Assembly: GCA_947652605.1 (NCBI GenBank)
Contig: OX393579.1
Span: 26,557,674 to 26,621,673, forward strand
Source: Elmis aenea
Taxonomy: Eukaryota > Arthropoda > Insecta > Coleoptera > Elmidae
DNA: 64,000 nt
Direction: 5' to 3'
Positions 1 to 10,715 of the stretch are shown here, piece by piece (the stretch's first letter is position 1; each line of letters starts with the position of its first letter). The notes under the pieces are model-generated. The model saw only the letters and a program-made list of their open reading frames with translations, was not told the DNA's origin and searched no databases. The position numbers and the translations under genes are program-made.

Positions 1-1308
1 GCTAAAAAATTCGGTGAAAGTGAAAATTCTATTGAAAATTCATAGTCTTGCCGGCGCAGTATTACACCGTCACCTTGTCTCCTCTGCTTCCACAACGCTA
101 CATTGCTGATACCCTGTACAAACGTCTCTTTTATAATTACTGTGTAAGACATTAGCTGAACCTATAATGGAATTGTGTCTGAAAACCGAGCGTATAGCAA
201 AATCTACAAAAACAAGCTTATGAGCTTATTATTAATCCATCGCGATGTTGTTCCTGTAGCGACCTACCGACGACTTGGATCTGAAATTAGGCGGTTATAA
301 ACTTATTCTCTAATACTGTAAAATAAGAAGTCTGCGATTGTAACACACAACAAATACCTTACCTATAAAAAAACCTTTCAAATAAAAAAAGTTATTTTAT
401 TAAAATAACTCTTAGAGTCAATATTAAATTAGTAGGTATCTTATTTATCGTTTCCTTTTGTCATAAAAAAGTGAAGAATTATTAGTAAAGTATATTGATT
501 ACTACTTAGTAAACGGTTTATTTTATAAGCAGATATCTACTGTTCTTATATAAATAAAGGGGTTTAAAAAATGGTGTTTTTTAAATTTTAAAATATGCAA
601 CATCACACATAAATAATTTAATTTTAAAGTATGGAACAACTAATCAAACTGTGTACTTAATATTATAGTTTAAAATTTAAAAAAAAAATATATATTAACA
701 ACAGATAAAACACAAATTTAACTTTTTAAGCAGTTTATGCGCAGCGGTTTCCAAATTATTTTGTTGCAGATCCCTTACCCAAATTTTTAAAAATGGTGAA
801 ACCTTAACCATACCTATTTTTTAGGGAACCCAACCAATTTAACAAAATTTTTAAACTTTTAAGCAAACCCGTGTATTCTTTTGTATTTTATAACTGTTTA
901 TTCTGGTATTGTAAACATGGCTAAATTTGAACCTTTCGAAAAATTTAATCTGTTAATTTATATTGTAGGTGCTAAAAACGTAGCGGCTGCTGCAGAATTT
1001 GCTTGGAAATGACATTTAGTTGCTTGTTATTGCAAACATCACCTGTTTACGAAACCATGGCAAACTTTGATAGTAATATTTTCACAAAATTAGCTATATC
1101 TTGGTTAATTTTGGCAACACATATAAAAAACTTCATATTTTAAAAGCCAAAAAATGCTCTTTCATTGAAAGTCATGGCCAACTAGGGTTTCTACTTAAAA
1201 AAATACAAGTTTACATCATATCTCAAAAATCAAGGTTGCTAAAAAAAAAATTGTTTTTAAATTATGCATTGAAATGTTAATTAAAAATCTTTATAACATT
1301 TTGTTCTG
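1..1308. other. Unassigned AT-rich non-coding DNA
   Basis: I see no supportable gene, element end or RNA here. Long A/T runs and simple AT-rich sequence dominate. It is probably intronic or intergenic. Confidence 0.5.
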
Positions 1309-1521
1309 TTTTAATAAATAAAGAAGTTGCAGTAAATTTTCAAAAATGATAATATTTGAGTTATCGTCTAAGTAGTGTCAAAATGGAATGCGATATAAAA
1401 AATCCAATTACAAAGGCGTTCTTTTCTTTAAAAAAAAAAGCCCCGAGACCGATATCAGATTTTCGCTAACCATTATGATAATCGAGATACCAAGTAAAAC
1501 CTTCGAATTTGGTCCATTCTG
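1309..1521 (-). mobile_element. Half of a palindromic TA-type MITE
   Basis: This stretch matches one arm of the palindromic MITE at 13787-14112. Shared pieces include GAAGTTGCAGTAAATTTTCA-like sequence, GCGATATAAAAAA, GAGACCGATATCAGATTT and the end AATTTGGTCCATTCTGTA, which stands for AATTTGGTCCACCCTGTA. The opposite arm is missing, so this is a solo or decayed half-copy. Confidence 0.55.
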
Positions 1522-2779
1522 TACATCTTGTATACTCTATTTTAGGGGTTTAATTAAATAGCTGTAAAAATAGGCAAAGCAAAACCAACAAACACACGAA
1601 ACTCCTGAACTTTTGTGCGGAACGCACTTTGGGAAGCTGGTTTATGGCATAATATTTATAACCACACCGTTCCGTAATAACTGACATTAGGATATTACTG
1701 GATAAGAAATCTGAGGATATACGCACAGATAATCATGCGCATAAATTACATTTGTCATGTTTTGAGTAAAACATATATCCATAGTTACACAAACAATAAT
1801 CGCTGATGGTTAATGCTTAGAATGGTTGTGACAGCATTTCAAACTTGATATTTGTTTCACTTAATACTTGCGACGCATAGCATTACTTACTGGAGAGAAG
1901 TTAATATTAATGATAGTTTAGAGAATAACCAAGTTTATTTCAAGTTATAATCTAACAAAATAGATTGTATTTAAAATGTTTTTTAAGCAAAACCTTATTG
2001 GGATTTTTAATTTAGTAGTTTAAAATTGTGTGTGTAAATCTATCTACTGTCAATTGTAAACTACGTAAATTACATTGTTTACGCTGATTTAGAGGTAAAA
2101 ATCTTAGTATGTGGTGTTAAGAAGAAAATCTAAGAATGGAATATAAAATAATTGTTGCAGTAATGTTTAAGTCTCTGCAATGAAGAGAGAAAATACTATC
2201 GTTGTGTTACGCTAACATTAATCGATACTGTTAATGACTTAAACTTATTTTCTTGGATACTTGATTTTAATTTTTATGTAAATCAAGTTTAATGAAGGCA
2301 AAAGGAAATATTTATCACAAACAAGAATTAAATTACAATAGTTTTTTTTCACAGAAAATACCAAATTATCTTTTCGTAAATATGAAGAGAACATCATTAT
2401 ATAACTTTATCGTTACCATTATACCATTACAAAGGTTTCAAGGCTTTAAATATACAAAAAAAACTACTTTTATCTTGTCGTCCGTCTGAGCTTTTGCTTG
2501 ATTAGAAATAGCTTAATTACAATCAAATTTATTTTGTATTTATTGATTTGTAATATACAAATAATATAATAGTATAAATAAGTTTATTCGAACATTACGG
2601 CTTTTCGTCGGCAGCTTTCTTAATTATTTATATATTAATTTATTTAATTTTTTATTTAATAATTAACATAATTGGAATAACTGCTTCGATAGAAAAGATT
2701 CTTTATGGATAGTAAAGGCTCGTTTACACGGTGACACTGATGTTTCGATATCTAATGCCACGAAAGTGCTCAACATTCG
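1522..2779. other. Unassigned AT-rich non-coding DNA
   Basis: No coding region or element boundary is supportable. A 65-codon open frame at 2292-2489 has an AT-driven composition and no recognisable domain. The last 9 bases (2771-2779, CAACATTCG) are the left target duplication of the next element. Confidence 0.45.
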
Positions 2780-3337
2780 AGCTCCGTGAAGTTGGCTCCG
2801 CGATATTAAGCACAAAATCTAAATTATATCCCAAGATTTAGTGCTTATTTAGTGCTTTTTTGTGCTTTAAGAATAACTTTATAACTGCAATAGTTAACGA
2901 GATATTTCAATAACTGTTTTTGGACGCCAACTTCACGCTGGCTCCGCGACTTTGTCTGATTGTATTCAATTTGCTATAGGATTTAGTGCTTATTTAGTGC
3001 TTTTTTTAAGAATTAACTTGATAGCTACTTTGGCTGAGATATTTCAAAAATCGTATTTTGGACGCCAACTTCACGCTGGCTCCGCGACTTTGTCTGATCA
3101 TATTCAATTTGCTAGAGGAATTAGTGCTTTTTGCGCTTCAAGAATTAATTTGATAAATACTTTGGTTTAGGAGATATTTCAAAAATCGTACTTAGGCGCC
3201 AACTTAACGCTAACTCCGCAGCTTTGTCTGATCGTATTCAATTTGCTAGAGTATTTAGCACTTATTTAGTATTTAAACAGAATAGTGAGCATCGATAACA
3301 ATGTAGGAGTATATATTTAAAAGGAGTATATATTTAA

Positions 3338-4559
3338 AGCTGTAAAACTGTAATAGCTTTTCGCTGAGGATTGTTTTAATAAAAAGCAATGCTTTTGGGC
3401 GCTCTAATAAAGGGAGTATCCCAATAGTAACATTTTAAAATAAAGGGGACCCCTTTTTGCCTTTTATTTCTCCAGGCTAAATTTTGATTTTATTTTTAAC
3501 GTTTTCTATTTTTGCATCATTTTTGGTAAGGCACATTGACCCACATCTAGAACAGCAGGTATATTTCCGTCAATGAACTTTATTTAGCTCTTTAACTATT
3601 CTTCCCATTGAACACTTGTCCCTTATTTATTGCTTTGCGAACATGAAAACTATTTGTCGTTTCAGATGGTCCAACCTATGCCATTGTTTGGAATTTTAGC
3701 TGGTTTGTTTATATTTTAGTGACTGATAATTCTACTGCAATTGCTTTAAAAACCTCTCATTTCACATCTATAATATGCTTTAATTTAATTTAAAGTTTAT
3801 GTTTTAATTTTACCGTGAAAATATTAGTTTTTTTTACACATCTGAAACAGATTTAAAAAAATATTTATTTGGTAACATATGCAATATGCCACATAAATAA
3901 GCAAATATTAGATGTGACACATAAATTAGTATCAGAAATCATACAAATCGATTTATTGCTATAAAGCAAATAAAATTTAAGAACGTGTTAAGTAAACAAG
4001 TGTATAAGCCTCCTAAATGTTTATGTGTGATGAAGTTCCAAAAACTTATCTTCCAAAATAAAGAAATTACACGTTATCGAAGGTAATCCAAGTTGCCACC
4101 CAAGTACGATTTTTCAAGCATCTCCTAAAATACTGCAGATATAAAGTGCATTCTTGAAGCACAAAAAAACATGTGTTTAAAAGATTTCAGATAAAGTGTA
4201 ACAAACAACAGGGGTTTAAAAATTTTTAGAACAGAAGAGACTTTCACTTTCACGTGTTACACACAACAGGGTTCTTCGAATCCAAACTAAAGGGTTTTAC
4301 CGATCGGAACTTGACCAGTTATACAAAATTTACAGAACTTAACTGTTCCTAAAAATAAGAAATTATATTTGCAAAACAATAAAACTTGTGTAGAGTTTGA
4401 ACTTTACAATAATAAAATACAATAAGAATATAAAGAAATTAATCGATAAGTTGTAACATCAGATAAAGACGATGAAACATAAAATATAACTTTTTGTTCA
4501 GTACACGAATTATGAATCCAACAAATCAAAGTACAGAACTAATACCTCCCTATAATATT
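3338..4559. other. Central spacer of the foldback element
   Basis: This is AT-rich sequence between the arms with no open frame of note and no transposase similarity that I recognise. It may be a captured or decayed interior. Confidence 0.4.
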
Positions 4560-4572
4560 TTGTTATAAAGAA

Positions 4573-4650
4573 TTATTATTATTATTATTTCCGCGGAGGT
4601 GGTCCCCTTTCGGGTTCCTGTACTACGACCTATTGGTCTATTGTACCCTG
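4573..4650 (-). mobile_element. 5'-truncated retroposon tail with AAT repeats and 13-bp target duplication
   Basis: Read on the minus strand, the insert begins CAGGGTACAATAGACCAATA, contains CCCGAAAGGGGACCACC and ends in six AAT units. It is flanked by exact copies of TTGTTATAAAGAA at 4560-4572 and 4651-4663. A variable-length duplication plus a 3' simple-repeat tail is the signature of target-primed reverse transcription, so this is the extreme 3' end of a LINE, or a SINE that uses one. (TAA)n tails are known for I-clade and RTE-like elements, but the clade cannot be set from 78 bp. Confidence 0.8.
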
Positions 4651-5261
4651 TTGTTATAAAGAAAGCGTTGCAAGTAACTGAAACACGTGTCAACCATAAA
4701 TATATACTCCTATACATTGTTATCGATTCTCACTATTCTGAGGTCTGTTTAAATACTAAATAAGCGCTAAATACTCTAGCAAATTGAATACGATCAGACA
4801 AAGCTGCGGTGAGCGTTAAGTTGGCGACTAAGTACGATTTTTGAAATATCTCCTAAACCAAAGTATTTATCAAGTTAATTCTTGAAGCACAAAAAAGCAC
4901 TAAATAAGCACTAATTCCTCGAGCAAATTGAATATGATCAGACAAAGTCGCGGAGCCAGCGTGAAGTTGGCACCAAAATACGATTTTTGAAATATCTCCT
5001 AAACCAAAGTAATTATCAAGTTAATTCTTGAAGCACAAAAAAGCACTAAATAAGCACTAAATCCTATAGCAAATTGAATACAATCAGACAAAGCGTTAAG
5101 TTGGCGTCCAAAAACAATTTTTGAAATATCTCGTTAACTATTGCAGTTATAAAGTTAATTCTTAAAGCACAAAAAAGCACTTAATAAGCACTAAATCTTG
5201 GGATATAATTAAGATTTTGTGCTTAATATCGCGGAGCCAACTTCACGGAGCTCAACATTCG

Positions 5262-5439
5262 CTGTCACAACACTAGGTATTACTACGTAATATAATATAT
5301 TTGAGTGTTGCGACACTAAATACCTCAGTAGTGTGGAATATGAACAAATATTGATCCTGGAGTTGAGACGAAAAACGAAGAGACAAGAATGGACAAAAAA
5401 AATGGATTATCACTCCTATCCTAGGGATATTCAGATAAA
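5262..5439. other. Short unassigned flank
   Basis: It contains a small imperfect inverted repeat (ACACTAGGTATTACTAC and TAAATACCTCAGTAGTGT). Nothing else is recognised. Confidence 0.35.
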
Positions 5440-5560
5440 CAGGGTGTCCCAGATAACATTTACAGTATTGGGATCTCGCTTATTATAAGAGATACAGGTT
5501 TACTTAAATTACATGAATTTTTCCAAACAATTAGAGGAGCTTCAATTAATGTTTAAATTT
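5440..5560 (+). mobile_element. Solo end of a CAGGGTGT MITE
   Basis: It begins CAGGGTGTCCCAGATAAC, followed by GGGATCTCGCTTATTATAAG. The latter also occurs in the terminus of the MITE at 26791-27713 (GGTTCTCGCTTATTATAA). No matching inverted end was found downstream, so this is a truncated copy. Confidence 0.5.
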
Positions 5561-6466
5561 AGAACAAAAAATATGAAAATGTTGAATTTCGTTTTTCGTC
5601 TTAATCATTAGATACATTTTATTAGTACTTTCTTAATGTACTTTTAAATGGAAAATGTGAGATATTACCTCAAACTTTATTTTTTTAAGGGCCGCGAAGA
5701 TAGCTATGAAACAATTACAATTATTAAGTGATTTTCAATTAAAATCCAAAAACATCTATTTATGCAATAGTTTTCGGTCTTAATATGTGTTATCAACAAT
5801 TAGCTATATTAATAAATGAATCGTTTAATTTAAATTTTGAATCAATTTAAGATGCATGTCTTTTTTTAAGGTTTTATATGATTTTTTGAATCTCTTTTAA
5901 ATCTAACCGCGTAGGTACTGCTAAAAGGCCAAACATGAAATGCAGTCAATATTGTGACGCCTATAAATTTTATGGTAATACAGAAATGACCGGACGCGGT
6001 ACACATGGTCTACTGGGAATACATAAAATAGGTCGCGACGGTACATGTGGCTCCTTGAAAATTTGTCCATTTTCGCCCCAACAGCAAACCTAAAATAAGG
6101 ATTTTAATGCAACCAAAGGTAATTCAAAAAAGTAGTTCCCAAAAATAAAGGAACGTCGTCCAGCAATAACATATTATGTAATTGTTAATTTATACGGCGC
6201 AGCTATCTGGTAAATGTTGATTTATTAAAAAATTAAATAAAGCGCATTTCATTTTACTAAGCAATAGTATGTGATGCATAAATACAACAAAACATTCTGC
6301 CCAAACGAATAAAAATAATTTTTGGTTGAGCATTTGTTCGATTTAATTAAAAAAATTAGTCCTTAATAGTACAAATTATTTGAATTCAAATCTCAAATAG
6401 GCCCTTGATATTTCTTGTCAAATAATAAATATTTAGTTTAACTTAATCTCAAAAGAGGCAGCATAG
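5561..6466. other. Unassigned non-coding DNA
   Basis: No gene or bounded element is supportable. It contains locally GC-richer sequence around 5990-6080. Confidence 0.4.
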
Positions 6467-6474
6467 CTCTAACT

Positions 6475-6798
6475 CAGGGATCGGCGAACTTTTTTACCTA
6501 TTAGGTACCCCAAAATTTATTTATTTACGCCGACGTTACCCTTCCCCCTTGATTTGAAAAGAAGAAAATCATAGATAATTTAAATTCAAAAGATTTATTG
6601 AATTTATTCATATAGAGAATAAAATTATAAATATAAAAAGTATAAAATAAATGCGATAAAATAAATTAATATCCTCATTATGAAACAAAAGGATTTCTTT
6701 TTTATATAATTTTATATATGTCTATTGAGTCCTCATTACCCCCAAGAATTTCATATTTACCCCACTTAGGGTAATTTGCCCCGGTTCGCCGACCTCTG
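6475..6798. mobile_element. hAT-type MITE, 324 bp
   Basis: The termini CAGGGATCGGCGAAC and GTTCGCCGACCTCTG are inverted repeats of hAT form (CAGRG). The flanks CTCTAACT (6467-6474) and CTTTAACT (6799-6806) agree at 7 of 8 positions, as expected for an aged 8-bp hAT target duplication. The interior is AT-rich and non-coding. Confidence 0.85.
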
Positions 6799-6806
6799 CT
6801 TTAACT

Positions 6807-7131
6807 GAACAAACAACTGAGTAGAATTGGTCTGATGGGATGAAAAAATTAAGTTAAATTGAAAATTCAACGGTTTTACTTTTTTTGTTTCAAAGATTAA
6901 GTAAACAATTGCAGATTGTCTTTCTTTTTTTCCTATACTTTTTTATTAACAAAAAAGTTTCTTAAATACTTCTTCACATTAGTTTTTTATTCTGAATTTA
7001 TTACGTTTTGCTAAATCGATTCAGTGTTGATAAAAATAAGCTACATACAAAATCGCTAATCGTTTTTTCTATTATGCTTTATCGAGATGCAACACGATTT
7101 TCAAGATCTCGTGATTTTTAATTTTTATTTA
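6807..7131. other. Unassigned AT-rich spacer
   Basis: No gene or element end is recognised. Confidence 0.4.
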
Positions 7132-7133
7132 TA

Positions 7134-7564
7134 CAGAGTAATTCGATTTGACTGTCGCACCCCTATAACCTTGTTATTTTAAGAGGAAACCCCTAAAAAG
7201 CTTACAATTTTGTAAATCGTGGAAAATATCTATCGAATGACTTTTAAATGTTTTTTTTTTGCGATGAAATATGCCAGACTGACGGTTTTCTACTCTTTTT
7301 TTTAAATTACATGTTATACTTTTTTTATTGATTCTGATTATCGGATTAAGAATTTAATGCTCTGTCAGAATCAATAAACGAAAGTAGAACATGTAATTTA
7401 TAATTTAAAAAAAAAAGTTGATACATTTCATCGTAGAAAAAACATTTGAAATTCACTGGATAGAAAACTTTCCACGATCTATAAAAATATAAGATTTATC
7501 GGGGTTTCCTCCTAACTAATACAACAAAGTTATAGGGGTGGGACAATTAAACTAAATCACCCTG
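7134..7564. mobile_element. Palindromic Tc1/mariner-type MITE, 431 bp
   Basis: The left end CAGAGTAATTCGATTTGACT and the right end are inverted repeats carrying ACTGTCGCACCCCTATAAC. The flanking TA dinucleotides are at 7132-7133 and 7565-7566. The arms run almost to the centre around AATTTAATGCTCTGTC. The terminal 45 bp are related to those of the DD41D transposon at 44740-47169 and of the MITE at 50609-51428, so this is probably a non-autonomous partner of that transposase. It has no coding capacity. Confidence 0.85.
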
Positions 7565-7821
7565 TATACTCGGCCATACCACTTTCAAGACTCTTGTCTC
7601 TTTATGAGTTGCGTACTTATTTATTTATCTACTTATACACACACACAGCTGTCAATAGCAACGATTATCGTTGGCAACGACATTAATCTTATTAAATTTT
7701 CATCGTTAAAACAACGTTTTCTAATTTTTGTCTGAAATATTTATAAGCTTTCTCTCTTATGATGCAAGAATTTCTGAGTTTAAAAATTAATGGATGACAA
7801 GATGACATATTACCTATAAAC

Positions 7822-8090
7822 CAGCGCCGTGACTAGACCACCAGGGGTAAACTTAAATGTGGTGCCTTTTGGATAAGCCTTTCATTCGTCTGTTACAAAT
7901 TTAAAAATCATAAGGAACAATTTTAATATAAAAATCAAGAAGTCATGGTAATATTTTATTACAGTGGGTAGTACATACTGCCTTCTTCGCAATTTCGATA
8001 ACACATAATTAACCCAGTGTTTCCACATAAATTTGAATTTTGGCGTCGCATCATATTTGCGTCTTGGGCACGTGCCCCCCCCCCCCATAT
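7822..8090. mobile_element. Decayed hAT MITE related to the element at 53138-54483
   Basis: The left end CAGCGCCGTGACTAG, followed by CCAGGGGTAAACTTAAAT, matches the reverse complement of the right end at 54483 (CAGGGCCGTGGCTAG, CCAGGGGCAAACTTAAAT). The right end, AATTTTGGCGTCGCATCAT and GGGCACGTGCC, matches the reverse complement of the left end of the same element. About 1 kb of transposase is deleted. The right terminus has become a run of 12-13 C at about 8074-8086, so the last inverted-repeat bases are lost or unreadable. Confidence 0.65.
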
Positions 8091-8099
8091 GTTCCTGCT

Positions 8100-8830
8100 T
8101 TTTCACGGTTCTGTTGTAAACATCTACAAGCTACCAATACGTTCGCTACCCACAAGCCTATAAATGAGCCACATGGTTGTGGTTCTCCACACAGACTACC
8201 GGCTCATATATGGGCCGTTAGTACAGACATGGTTGATATTCAATTTCTTCGAGAAGTCTAAAGCAACTACATTCATGCAGGTGCACTTTTTCAAGTGGGA
8301 AGCGAACGCATTAAAAATACATGATTTTGTAAAAATATTTTCTATTTTGTAATTGATCGAAATTAGCGTTAAAAAATACTTTTTAATTAGAAAAACAAAT
8401 TACTACTTATTTCGACAAAGCGAAAACTTTATAAAACCTTTAAAATAATGAACAAGCAGTTGCTGTTAAATAAATATTTTCAATTATCATTAGAAACACT
8501 GAGACTATTTTACAGATTTTTCAGTTTTCATCAAAACTGCAGATATGTGAAATTTTGCGAAATTCCAAAAATTAGCCATATAGTCATGTGTAATGGTAAA
8601 CAAGTTATTATTGATCGCCCTTGATTTTGAATCAGTTTGTTTATAATAATCGGGAAAGTACCTGCATATAATTTGGAGGACTGTAAAATTCTGCTTGGTT
8701 AATAGTTAACCATTAAACCTGAGTCTGTAAGATGAACGGTTTACTATAGCAAAAACAAGGTTACAACTTTGATAAAACTCTTTATGGTGTAAATAAAATA
8801 ACGTTTTTGTGTACAAGTTAAAGGTAATAA
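8100..8830. other. Unassigned non-coding DNA
   Basis: Open frames of 62-73 codons overlap here on the plus strand. None shows a domain, and they share one stretch in different frames, so I do not call a gene. Confidence 0.4.
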
Positions 8831-8833
8831 ATA

Positions 8834-9693
8834 CAGGGTTGCGCAAACAGACAAATGTCTAGAATACTATTGCAGATGTAACAATGAAATTTTGTATTTG
8901 AGCGTTATGGTACTTTTTAGTTTCGATGAAAATATTAAGGTTGCAATACGACTTCCGGTTCAACCGGAAAAGAACTCTCAAACTTTCAAATATTAAATTG
9001 AACACCCTGTATATTTTTACATTTTTGGATTCCTCCAAAAATTTACTTTAAATAATGTTAAAGGTTATATGGGTCGAAGGTCAACCGTTTTCGTAAAATT
9101 TACATTTTTATGAAAATTTTGAACGATACAGCACTTTCAATTTTTAAAACATTTAAGTTATTTAAAAGGGCAGTGGAATTTCGTTTGAAAATTAAATTAA
9201 CAATTGATTAATTAACCATTTGCGCTAGCTACATTTTAAAAATATTATACAGGGTGTTTTCTACGCTTGGTCAAACTTGTGAAACTTTAAACATCGATCA
9301 CTCAATTTTCTTAAATACAACACCCTATTTGTTTTTGCATAGTTTTGTAGAAAATTTAATTGTCTTTCAAAAACATTCACTATATTTCTACCTAAACCTA
9401 ATATTTTTCGATTTATCGCGAATTTATTGTAAATTATTCGGGCAATGTGATATTTTCGAGTAGGCTATGAAGGTAGCGGTAATTTTGAAACATTTGAAAG
9501 ATAAAAACAAGGAAGTTATAATATTATCTTTTCCTTACTTATTTTCGACATTCTTAATAATGTAGACGTAATTTTACCATTTTTAGGTTTAAATCTAGGT
9601 TTCTTAAAATTTTGCTCATAAACACAATTACATTGTTATATCTGCAATAGTATTCTAGATATTTGTTTGTTCCCATACATTTGCGCATCCCTG
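8834..9693. mobile_element. TA-flanked MITE with about 60-bp inverted repeats
   Basis: The left end CAGGGTTGCGCAAACAGACA, followed by TAGAATACTATTGCAGATGT, mirrors the right end (TATCTGCAATAGTATTCTAG ... TGCGCATCCCTG). TA flanks both sides (8832-8833 and 9694-9695). Inside are further CACCCTGTATA (about 8998) and TATACAGGGTGTTT (about 9249) boundaries, so at least one smaller element is nested. It is non-coding. Confidence 0.8.
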
Positions 9694-9881
9694 TATATCT
9701 AACAGAATGTTAAAAAAACGTATGTCCGTGTGTAGATAAAAAATATGGGGCATCGTCTTTTTATTTCATAAACAACGTCGGCGTTGTAAATAGTTACGCC
9801 ACTGTACCAACGATATAAAACAAAAAATCCTCATTTGTAACATCAACTGTATACAAATGTAATTCTGCATAACGTATGTAG

Positions 9882-10707
9882 TAGTAATTGCAATACCGGT
9901 ATACCGGTATACCGAATAGTTGAATACCGGTATACCGTGCCATTTTACAATACCGAAATACCGTCTCATTTCATGGTCTAATAGCGGTATTCGGTATTAA
10001 TTTTTTTTTTTTTAAATTTGATTTTTATTCTTTAATAATCTCTTTTACAATTCATAGTTGTTATAATAACATGAAAGGACGTTAATTGTACAACTGCAAC
10101 TAAAGAACATAAACAAATAACACTAACGATGGAGCAAAAATTGCAGTCTGCCATAAATTAAAAAATAGCAATAAATGCAAAACACAAAATCGTGCCACAA
10201 AATGATGTATTTAAGTTAATTAAAAGAGATATGAGATTATTAGAAGACGAAGGACTTAAAGGGAAATACCTAGAAATAGTATATGCCTATCTCGTAACAA
10301 TTCCACCAAGTATTAAATTGGAGCGAGCGGTTTTCTGGGGCAGGAAAAATTTGTACCAAAGTTCGCTCATGGCTTAGCGATGAAACAAATGATTTCTTAT
10401 GCTTTTTAAAGTCTCACTTTAAAAATAGTTGAAATGGCAATATATATATATATATATTTAAATTCATATGTCGGTTTGTTTATTTTTTGGGTCTATATTT
10501 TTTACATATGTATTATTTTAAGTTTCTTTATTTTGTGTAAATTTGTGTTTTTACATTATACATAAATGTATGTGTAAAATATTTGTGTTTTCAAAATCAA
10601 TACTTTTTTTAAACAGCAATAACGGTATTATACCGGTATACCGGTATTACTTGCAAATAAATACCGAATACCGGTATCGTAATTTTGGTCCGGTATTGCA
10701 ATCACTA
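9882..10707 (+). mobile_element. hAT element with ACCGGTAT subterminal repeats, 826 bp
   Basis: The termini TAGTAATTGCAATACCGG and CCGGTATTGCAATCACTA are inverted repeats. The flanking duplication GTATGTAG (9874-9881 and 10708-10715) is an exact 8 bp. Both ends carry clustered, mutually palindromic ACCGGTATACCGG motifs, which in hAT elements are candidate transposase-binding arrays. The interior keeps a degenerate C-terminal transposase fragment, described separately. A (TA)n run lies at about 10438-10459. Confidence 0.9.
10192..10437 (+). pseudogene. hAT transposase C-terminal (dimerisation) fragment
   Basis: The reading frame gives a helix (LIKRDMRLLEDEGLKGKYLE) and then YAYLVTIPPSIKLERAVF, which fits the hAT C-terminal dimerisation signature YL.IPPSS.EAERAFS. 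After a frame change near 10350 the other frame continues TKVRSWLSDET and DFLCFLKSHFKN, again typical of the extreme C-terminus. The catalytic RNase-H-like core and the zinc finger are absent. Upstream remains hint at further decayed coding sequence from about 10130. In an intact element this domain mediates dimer formation of the cut-and-paste transposase. Here it is a dead remnant carried between intact termini. Confidence 0.85.
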
Positions 10708-10715
10708 GTATGTAG

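Larger units (their letters stand above)
2780..5252. mobile_element. Foldback-type DNA transposon with tandem-repeat inverted arms
   Basis: The two arms (about 2780-3337 and 4697-5252) are inverted copies of each other. Each arm holds about four tandem units of 140-165 bp carrying GCCAACTTCACGCTGGCTCC, TTTGTCTGAT and TTAGTGCTTATTTAGTGCTT. The outer ends are AGCTCCGTG and CACGGAGCT, flanked by an exact 9-bp duplication, CAACATTCG, at 2771-2779 and 5253-5261. Because the end bases are ambiguous, the duplication could be as short as 7 bp or as long as 12 bp. Long inverted arms made of tandem repeats with about 9-bp duplications are the hallmark of Drosophila FB-like foldback elements; Galileo, of the P superfamily, makes 7 bp. 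No transposase is visible in the 1.36-kb interior, so the copy is non-autonomous. Confidence 0.85.

Noticed and set aside
10438..10459. (TA)n tract as a regulatory or origin site
   Set aside because: It is a simple microsatellite inside a hAT element, with nothing to support a function.
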